From: an uncultured Verrucomicrobiota bacterium
GTDB lineage: Bacteria > Verrucomicrobiota > Kiritimatiellia > RFP12 > UBA1067
Direction: 5' to 3'
Assembly (NCBI GenBank): GCA_946631535.1
Contig: CAMPAF010000222.1
Coordinates: 1 to 5,184 of the forward strand
DNA length: 5,184 bases
Under the pieces are notes generated by a model. It was not told where the DNA came from. It saw only the letters and a program-made list of their open reading frames with translations, and searched no databases. Within the stretch, counting starts at the first letter, position 1. Every line of letters starts with the position of its first letter. Positions 1 to 5,184 of this stretch are shown piece by piece. Made by a program: the position numbers and the translations under genes.

Positions 1-219
1 CTCGCGCGCGGCAACTGGAGCGACTTCGTGCCGCCGCTCGCGCTGCAGGGCCTCGCCGAAGGCAAGTCTTACAAGGTGAAGGAGATCAACGTCGTCAAGG
101 ACAGGCATTGCCGCGTGGACGGCAAGACGCTGAGCGGCAAGGCGCTGACGGCGATGGGCCTGCCGGTTCGGCTCCGCGGCGACTACGATTCCGCCGTCTT
201 CGAGCTGACGGCGAAGTGA
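1..219 (+). CDS. Probable GH36-type alpha-galactosidase, C-terminal fragment (5' end outside window)
   Basis: Frame 1 is open from the first base of the window to a TGA at 217-219, so this is the last 72 residues of a longer protein. A GTG at 28 is an internal codon, not a convincing start: the frame continues upstream and has no Shine-Dalgarno there. The visible part reads as the small C-terminal beta domain that ends many GH36 alpha-galactosidases. The pattern is 'L-x-G-L-x-x-G-K-x-Y-K-V-x-E-I-N', then 'DGKTLSGKALTAMGLPV', then 'GDYDSAVFELTAK'. Such enzymes remove terminal alpha-1,6- or related galactose from oligosaccharides or galactomannan side chains. The catalytic aspartates lie upstream of the window, so activity cannot be judged. 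The assignment rests on remembered family resemblance of the tail only; another glycoside hydrolase with a similar C-terminal domain is possible. The neighbouring uronate genes fit a carbohydrate-utilisation locus. Confidence 0.6.
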   Translation, partial: LARGNWSDFVPPLALQGLAEGKSYKVKEINVVKDRHCRVDGKTLSGKALTAMGLPVRLRGDYDSAVFELTAK

Positions 220-262
220 CGGGAGCGGCGCCCGCATGGGACTACACGGCGGGAGAGATTCG

Positions 263-271
263 TGGTATAAT
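263..271 (+). promoter_or_regulatory. Extended -10 promoter upstream of kduI
   Basis: Positions 263-271 read TGgTATAAT, a perfect extended -10 (TG, one base, TATAAT) for a housekeeping sigma-70-type factor. With a 17-bp spacer the -35 would be 243-248 (TACACG), only 3 of 6 matches to TTGACA; extended -10 promoters tolerate a weak -35. Transcription would start near 277-279, giving a short leader of about 15-20 nt carrying the kduI Shine-Dalgarno. This would let kduI, kduD and the permease be transcribed independently of the upstream glycosidase gene. No clear operator palindrome is seen around it. The motif match is direct; promoter activity is inferred. Confidence 0.65.
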
Positions 272-283
272 GAAGGCACCTGA

Positions 284-288
284 AAGGA
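284..288 (+). promoter_or_regulatory. Ribosome binding site of kduI
   Basis: AAGGA (within GAAAGGAAC) precedes two tandem in-frame ATGs at 293 and 296. Spacing is 4 nt to the first ATG and 7 nt to the second. Both the spacing and the N-terminal match to the family (M-D-V-R) favour the ATG at 296. Confidence 0.7.
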
Positions 289-295
289 ACAGATG

Positions 296-1126
296 ATGGA
301 CGTACGCTATACGGTTGGAAAGAACGAGTACAGGCGCATGACGACGCAGGAGCTGCGCGACGCCTTCCTCAACACCAGGCTGTACCAGCCTGGCAAGGTT
401 AACCTCATGTACTGCGAGGTGGAGCGCGGGATCGCGGGCTTCGCGGTGCCGACGTCGAAGGCCCTGTCCATGCCGGCCGGCAAGGAGATCGCGAGCGACT
501 ACTTCTGCGAGCGCCGCGAGCTGGGCGTCCTCAACGTGGGCGGCGACGGCACGGTGACAGTCGACGGCAAGAAGTACGCGCTACGTCCGCTCGACGTGCT
601 GTACGTCGGCAAGGGCGCGAAGAAGGTGACGTTCGCGTCAAAGTCGGCGAAGAAGCCGGCGGAGTTCTATCTCGCGAGCTATCCTGCCCACAAGGAGTTC
701 CCCACGAAGCTGATCAGGTTCGAGGACGCGAACCACCGCCACCTCGGCACGGTCGAGGACTGCAACGTGCGGACGATCCACCAGTTCATCCTCCCAGGCA
801 AGTGCGACAGTTGCCAGCTCGTGATGGGCTTCACGCGCCTCGAGCCGGGCAGCAACTGGAACACGATGCCTGCGCACACGCACGAGCGCCGCACGGAGAT
901 GTACATGTACTTCGACATTGCGGACGACGCAGCCGTGTTCCACTTCATGGGCGCGGGCGACGAGACGCGCCACCTCGCCATGCACAACCACGATGTGGTG
1001 GTGAGCCCGATGTGGTCGATCCACGCGGGCGTCGGCACGCGCGCCTACACGTTCTGCTGGGCGATGGGCGGCGAGAACCAGGTGTTTGACGACATGGACG
1101 GGATAGCAGTGGCGGACCTCAGGTAG
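296..1126 (+). CDS. kduI: 5-dehydro-4-deoxy-D-glucuronate (4-deoxy-L-threo-5-hexosulose-uronate) isomerase KduI
   Basis: KduI is a cytoplasmic cupin-type zinc isomerase (EC 5.3.1.17). It converts 5-keto-4-deoxyuronate, the rearranged product of polysaccharide-lyase-derived unsaturated uronates, to 3-deoxy-D-glycero-2,5-hexodiulosonate. The 276 residues from this start match the family's usual length (about 278), and the start M-D-V-R is the same as in E. coli KduI. Family landmarks in order are 'ERRELGVLNVGG' near residues 72-83, 'LYVGKGAK' near 102-109, 'CQLVMGFTRL' near 173-182, 'WNTMPAHTHERR' ending at 199, 'SIHAGVGTRAYTFCWAMGGE' and 'NQVFDDMDGIAVADLR' at the C terminus. The zinc ligands known from the E. 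coli structure are present as His194, His196, Glu201 and His243. An alternative start one codon upstream (293) would add a single Met. The gene is followed by a repeat-filled spacer and kduD, the next pathway step, as expected for a pectin or uronate operon. No damage seen. Confidence 0.97.
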   Translation: MDVRYTVGKNEYRRMTTQELRDAFLNTRLYQPGKVNLMYCEVERGIAGFAVPTSKALSMPAGKEIASDYFCERRELGVLNVGGDGTVTVDGKKYALRPLDVLYVGKGAKKVTFASKSAKKPAEFYLASYPAHKEFPTKLIRFEDANHRHLGTVEDCNVRTIHQFILPGKCDSCQLVMGFTRLEPGSNWNTMPAHTHERRTEMYMYFDIADDAAVFHFMGAGDETRHLAMHNHDVVVSPMWSIHAGVGTRAYTFCWAMGGENQVFDDMDGIAVADLR

Positions 1127-1201
1127 GAAGTTAAAAGATTAAATGGTTAAATGGTTAAAAGGTTAAATGGTTAGAAGGTTAGAAGGTTAAGTGGTAGGAA
1201 G
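1122..1201 (+). repeat. Octamer tandem repeat array, consensus GTTAAA(T/A)G, between kduI and kduD
   Basis: In register from 1130 there are eight 8-nt units: GTTAAAAG, ATTAAATG, GTTAAATG, GTTAAAAG, GTTAAATG, GTTAGAAG, GTTAGAAG, GTTAAGTG. They end at 1193, and a ninth degenerate unit, GTAGGAAG, runs 1194-1201. The array is bounded by two copies of GGTAGGAAG (1122-1130 and 1193-1201). The left copy contains the kduI stop codon (TAG, 1124-1126); the right copy contributes the kduD Shine-Dalgarno. The + strand has no C from 1121 to 1216, striking in such GC-rich DNA. The 8-nt period is not a multiple of three and the frames close quickly, so the array is not coding. It would form a long, nearly unstructured mRNA leader before kduD. 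Function unknown. Confidence 0.93.
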
Positions 1202-1204
1202 GAG
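1199..1204 (+). promoter_or_regulatory. Ribosome binding site of kduD, embedded in the end of the repeat array
   Basis: AAGGAG lies 6 nt before the ATG at 1211 and is the strongest Shine-Dalgarno in the window. Its first three bases belong to the last, degenerate repeat unit (GTAGGAAG). Translation initiation of kduD is therefore physically tied to the array edge. Confidence 0.85.
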
Positions 1205-1210
1205 AAAAAG

Positions 1211-1975
1211 ATGATACTGGATCAGTTCAAGCTGGACGGCAAGGTGGCGATCGTTACGGGCGCGGGCCGGGGCATCGGCCAGGCGTACGCGCTCGGGCTC
1301 GCGGAGGCGGGCGCGGACATTGCGATCGTCGACGTGATCGACATGTCCGAGACTGCGGACAAGGTCAAGGCGCTCGGCCGTAAGGTCCTCTGCGTCAAGG
1401 CTGACCTCTCGAAGGGCGAGAAGGAGAGCCCGAAGATCGTCGCGAAGGTGGTGAAGGCGCTGGGGCGCGTGGACATCCTCGTGAACAACGCGGGCATCAT
1501 CCGCCGCCAGCCGTTCGTGGAGCACTCGGCCAAGAACTGGAACGACGTGATCTCGATCAACCTCTCCACCCCGTTCTTCCTCTCGCAGGCTACCGCGCGC
1601 CAGATGATCGCGCAGGGCCAGGGCGGCAAGATCATCAACATCGGCTCGATGCTCTCGTTCCAGGGTGGCATCTTGATTCCCGGATACGCGGCGGCGAAAG
1701 GCGGCATCAAGTCGCTCACGATGCTGATGGCGAACGAGCTCTCGAAGCACGGCATCTGCGTGAACGCGATCGCTCCGGGGTACATCGCCACGGAGAACAC
1801 GCGCCCGATCCGTGAGGACAAGAAGCGCAACAAGGCGATCCTCGACCGCATCCCCGCTGGCCGCTGGGGCACGCCCGACGACCTGAAGGGCCTCTGCGTG
1901 TTCCTCGCCTCGCCGGCGAGCGACTACGTGACGGGATTCATGTACGCCTGCGACGGCGGCTGGCTCGCGCGATAG
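1211..1975 (+). CDS. kduD: 2-dehydro-3-deoxy-D-gluconate 5-dehydrogenase KduD (SDR family)
   Basis: KduD is a cytoplasmic NAD(P)-dependent short-chain dehydrogenase (EC 1.1.1.127). It reduces 2,5-diketo-3-deoxygluconate, the KduI product, to 2-keto-3-deoxygluconate, which is then phosphorylated and cleaved by the KDG kinase/aldolase pair (not in this window). The protein is 254 residues, typical of classical SDRs. The Rossmann motif TGAGRGIG is at 16-23. An aspartate at 41, at the end of beta-2, suggests NAD preference. NNAG is at 92-95. The catalytic tetrad is Asn117, Ser146, Tyr159 and Lys163, followed by PG at 189-190. Assignment to KduD rather than a generic SDR rests on the start 'MILDQFKLDGKVAIVTG', 'GGKIINIGSMLSFQGGI', 'LDRIPAGRWGTPDDL' and the ending 'DGGWLAR', all close to E. 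coli KduD, and on adjacency to kduI. The start at 1211 has a strong Shine-Dalgarno 6 nt upstream. Confidence 0.94.
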   Translation: MILDQFKLDGKVAIVTGAGRGIGQAYALGLAEAGADIAIVDVIDMSETADKVKALGRKVLCVKADLSKGEKESPKIVAKVVKALGRVDILVNNAGIIRRQPFVEHSAKNWNDVISINLSTPFFLSQATARQMIAQGQGGKIINIGSMLSFQGGILIPGYAAAKGGIKSLTMLMANELSKHGICVNAIAPGYIATENTRPIREDKKRNKAILDRIPAGRWGTPDDLKGLCVFLASPASDYVTGFMYACDGGWLAR

Positions 1976-1987
1976 CCCATTGCCGAT

Positions 1988-3085
1988 ATGCGCATCCTCA
2001 CCCGATACGTCTTCCGCGAATTCTGCGCGCCGCTGGCATACTGCCTGACGGGCTTCATCTCCATCTACGTGCTGTTCGAGCTTTTCGGCTCGTTCAGCCG
2101 CCTGATGGCGGCGAAGCCGGGATTCCAGAAGTCGGTCGAGTACATGGCCGGCTACATTGCTCCGTACTTCGAGTGGATCGCGCCCGCGTGCCTGATGCTC
2201 GCGACGCTGTACACCATGTGGAGCTTCTGCCGCCACTCCGAGCTTATAGCGATGCGCGCGAGCGGCATCGGGTTCTTCGCTATCGTGAAGCCGCTCCTTG
2301 TGGCGGCGGCGCTGATGGCGGTGTTCGTCGCGTGGGTGAACGAGTCTTACGTTCCGCGCCGCGCCCAGTGGGCGAAGCAGTTCCGTGCCGCCCGGTTCGA
2401 GGAGGACAAGATGGAGCGCTCGGAAGGCATCGTCTACCACAACTCCGAGGCGGGGCGCACGTGGACTGTCGGGATGGTGATGACGCCCGACGCGCATGCG
2501 CTCGAGGACGTGACGGTGGACGTGCGCGGCAAGGACGGCAAGCCCAGCATGGAGATCAAGGCGCGTCGCGTGGAATACATGGACGGCCAGTGGCTGTTCG
2601 TTTCGCCGAACGTCACGTTCAGGAACGAGAAGGGCGAAGAGATGCCGCCGCCCGCGTCCGACCTCGACAAGCTCACCATACGCACGTTCCCCGGCTTCAA
2701 CGAGGATCCGTACGACTTTCTGCTCCAGAACAGGGAATGGGCGTTCTGCTCCGTTGCAGACAAGCTGCGCTACCTGAAGACGCATCCGGCGATCTCGCCG
2801 GAGACGCGGCGCGACTACGAGTACGACATCTACTCCAAGATAGTCTCGCCGCTCGCATGCCTCATCATAACGCTCTTCGCGATTCCGGCTGGAGTCGCGA
2901 CGGGGCGGCAGAGCGTGTTTAAGGGCATCGTCGGGGCGCTTGGAATGTTCTTTGCGTTCTACGGACTTTCGATCCTGTTCATGATCTTCGCGAAGCGCGG
3001 ACTGTGTCCGCCGCTGATTGCCGCCGTTCTGCCGGACATAGTGTTCTTCGGCATCGGCGGGTATCTGTTCTGGCGCCAGCGCTGA
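1988..3085 (+). CDS. LptF/LptG-family (YjgP/YjgQ) lipopolysaccharide export permease
   Basis: This is an inner-membrane permease subunit of the LptB2FG transporter, which extracts lipopolysaccharide from the inner membrane and passes it to LptC/LptA. The 365 residues match the family length. The layout fits: hydrophobic segments near 13-35, 57-80 and 96-117, a soluble periplasmic region of about 120-280 (the beta-jellyroll domain), then segments near 285-303, 310-335 and 341-362. The family signature 'SELIAMRASGIG' (84-95) follows TM2 and marks the coupling helix contacting the LptB ATPase. 'SKIVSPLACLIITLFAIPAG' opens the C-terminal half. The N terminus 'ILTRYVFREF' looks more like LptG than LptF, but I cannot separate them by eye. 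The gene starts 12 nt after kduD and has no clear Shine-Dalgarno, so it probably depends on upstream translation or another initiation mode. The partner permease gene is not adjacent on either side. It converges on panD. Confidence 0.9.
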   Translation: MRILTRYVFREFCAPLAYCLTGFISIYVLFELFGSFSRLMAAKPGFQKSVEYMAGYIAPYFEWIAPACLMLATLYTMWSFCRHSELIAMRASGIGFFAIVKPLLVAAALMAVFVAWVNESYVPRRAQWAKQFRAARFEEDKMERSEGIVYHNSEAGRTWTVGMVMTPDAHALEDVTVDVRGKDGKPSMEIKARRVEYMDGQWLFVSPNVTFRNEKGEEMPPPASDLDKLTIRTFPGFNEDPYDFLLQNREWAFCSVADKLRYLKTHPAISPETRRDYEYDIYSKIVSPLACLIITLFAIPAGVATGRQSVFKGIVGALGMFFAFYGLSILFMIFAKRGLCPPLIAAVLPDIVFFGIGGYLFWRQR

Positions 3086-3097
3086 CGCGGCGCGTCA
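3083..3097. terminator. Short perfect hairpin between convergent genes, both stop codons in its arms
   Basis: TGACGC (3083-3088), loop GGC, GCGTCA (3092-3097) is a perfect 6-bp GC-rich stem with a 3-nt loop. The left arm begins with the permease stop TGA (3083-3085); the right arm ends with the reverse complement of the panD stop (3095-3097). Being symmetric, it could act on both transcripts. No T-run follows on either strand, so it is not a canonical intrinsic terminator; it may help 3'-end processing or stability, or be coincidental. Confidence 0.4.
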
Positions 3098-3444
3098 CTT
3101 GGCTCGCGGGCGGTTTTGCTCGTCGAGGAATATCACCTTGGGCTGGTGGCTCGCGGCCTCCTCAGGCGTGAACTGCCCGAATGCCATCACGATGAGCCGG
3201 TCGCCCACCTTGCCCTTGTGGGCCGCTGCGCCGTTCAGGCAGCAGACGCCCGAGCCGCGCGGGCCGGAAATCGCGTAGGTCTCGAAGCGCTCGCCGTTCT
3301 CGACGTTCGCGCAGAGGATCTTCTCGTTTGGGAATATCCCGGCCGCCTCCATCAGGTCGAGGTCGACGGTCAGGGAGCCAGTGTAGTCGAGGCACGCCTC
3401 GGTCACGCGGATGCGGTGTAGCTTTGCTCTGAGGAGAGTGACAG

Positions 3445-3448
<4 letters not shown>
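3095..3448 (-). CDS. panD: Aspartate 1-decarboxylase (pyruvoyl-dependent) PanD
   Basis: PanD is a cytoplasmic enzyme (EC 4.1.1.11) that makes beta-alanine from L-aspartate for pantothenate and coenzyme A synthesis. It is made as a proenzyme that self-cleaves between Gly24 and Ser25, Ser25 becoming the pyruvoyl group. Here residues 22-25 are Y-T-G-S at exactly the E. coli positions. Other active-site residues are in place: Lys9, His11, Arg54, Tyr58, Asn72, and the 'NGAAAH' motif at 72-77. The length is 117 residues against about 126 in E. coli, the difference being a shorter C-terminal tail. The tail ends in the basic sequence 'NRPRAK'. The ATG overlaps the clpX stop in an ATGA arrangement, and a Shine-Dalgarno (AGAAGG) lies 6 nt upstream inside clpX, so the gene is probably translationally coupled to clpX. 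No other pantothenate gene is next to it in the window. Confidence 0.97.
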
Positions 3449-4755
<1,307 letters not shown>

Positions 4756-4765
4756 GGTGCGCCCG

Positions 4766-5184
4766 TTATGCCTTGGGGATGACGACCTTGTCAATGAGTC
4801 CCCACGCGCACGCCTCGTCCGCGCTCATGAAGTGGTCGCGGTCCGTGTCGCGCACTACATCCTCCACGGCCTTCCCGGAATGGGAGGCGAGAATCTCGTT
4901 GAGTTTCTGCTTGAGGCGGAGGATCTCGCGGGCGGTGATCTCGATGTCGCTCGCCTTGCCCTCGGCGCCGCCCCACGGCTGGTGGATCATGATGCGCGCG
5001 TTAGGTAGTGAGAAGCGCTTGCCCTTCGCGCCGGCGGTGAGCAGCACTGCGCCCATGGACGCGGCCTGGCCGATGCAGTACGTCGCCACGGGGCAAGAGA
5101 TGAACTGCATCGTGTCGTAGATGGCTAAGCCCGCCGTGACGCTGCCGCCCGGCGAGTTGATGTACATCGAGATCTCCTTCTTCG
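4766..5184 (-). CDS. clpP: ATP-dependent Clp protease proteolytic subunit ClpP, 5' end outside window
   Basis: ClpP is a tetradecameric serine peptidase chamber in the cytoplasm, partner of ClpX. About 138 C-terminal residues of the usual roughly 200 are visible; the frame is open to the window edge and the upstream codons read K-K-E-I-S before 'MYINSPGG', matching the family core. The ATG at 5167 is thus an internal Met. The catalytic triad is present: serine in 'GQAASMGA' (codon 5059-5057), histidine in 'MIHQP' (4984-4982), and aspartate in 'DRDHFMSA' (4837-4835). Oligomerisation and substrate-groove landmarks 'SPGGSV' and '[12 protein letters not shown]' are intact. The end '[11 protein letters not shown]' is normal. 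clpX follows 10 nt downstream, the common clpP-clpX order; the upstream gene and promoter lie outside the window. Confidence 0.97.
   Translation of the reverse strand, partial: KKEISMYINSPGGSVTAGLAIYDTMQFISCPVATYCIGQAASMGAVLLTAGAKGKRFSLPNARIMIHQPWGGAEGKASDIEITAREILRLKQKLNEILASHSGKAVEDVVRDTDRDHFMSADEACAWGLIDKVVIPKA

Noticed and set aside
220..234. Possible terminator after the glycosidase gene (CGGG, 7-nt loop, CCCG)
   Set aside because: The stem is only 4 bp and is not followed by a T-run; such matches are expected by chance in GC-rich DNA.
638..1038. Two overlapping minus-strand frames inside kduI
   Set aside because: Both are shadows of the well-supported kduI; neither resembles a known protein nor has a plausible ribosome binding context.
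1138..1170. TTAAAT/TTAAAA units considered as overlapping -10 boxes for kduD
   Set aside because: Each matches TATAAT at only about 4 of 6 positions, no -35-like element stands out, and the better explanation for kduD expression is the promoter before kduI.
1130..1201. Octamer array considered as a CRISPR array or as a plasmid-type iteron origin
   Set aside because: Units are directly abutting with no spacers, so it is not CRISPR. There is no replication initiator gene or DnaA-box cluster nearby, and the array lies inside a metabolic operon.
1187..2785. Very long open frame on the minus strand (532 codons) antisense to kduD and the permease gene
   Set aside because: It is dominated by Arg, His, Val, Leu and Ala, as expected for the reverse frame of GC-rich genes. 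It has no recognisable domain, and it is fully covered by two genes with clear family motifs.

Overview
The window is GC-rich and densely coding, with six genes in two convergent blocks. Genes reading right (+ strand) fill positions 1 to 3085 and genes reading left (- strand) fill 3095 to 5184. An LptF/LptG-type permease points to a Gram-negative (diderm) bacterium that makes lipopolysaccharide. The gene content (alpha-galactosidase-like tail, kduI, kduD) suggests a bacterium that lives on plant or glycosaminoglycan-type polysaccharides, for example in a gut, rumen or sediment. I suspect the Planctomycetota-Verrucomicrobiota-Kiritimatiellota-Lentisphaerota group, but this is only an impression from composition and gene style; no marker gene here settles it.

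Right-reading block: the C-terminal tail of a probable GH36-type alpha-galactosidase (1-219) is followed by a 73-76 nt gap holding a very good extended -10 promoter (TGgTATAAT, 263-271) and a Shine-Dalgarno. Then come kduI (296-1126), an 84-nt spacer consisting mostly of an octamer tandem repeat, kduD (1211-1975) and, 12 nt later, an LptF/LptG-family permease (1988-3085). KduI and KduD are consecutive steps that convert the unsaturated uronate product of pectate or other polysaccharide lyases to 2-keto-3-deoxygluconate. Together with an alpha-galactosidase this looks like a small saccharolytic locus. The permease is an envelope housekeeping gene that appears to ride on the same transcript.

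Left-reading block: clpP (3' part only, 5184-4766), clpX (4755-3445) and panD (3448-3095) form a tight operon. clpP and clpX are 10 nt apart, and clpX and panD overlap by 4 nt (ATGA). ClpX unfolds proteins for ClpP; PanD makes beta-alanine for pantothenate and coenzyme A. The two blocks meet at a perfect 6-bp-stem hairpin whose arms contain both stop codons.

I found no RNA genes, mobile elements, CRISPR arrays or complete new defence-like system. The least ordinary element is the C-free octamer repeat array between kduI and kduD, bounded by two copies of GGTAGGAAG that carry the stop codon of one gene and the Shine-Dalgarno of the next. No non-coding stretch exceeds about 90 nt.
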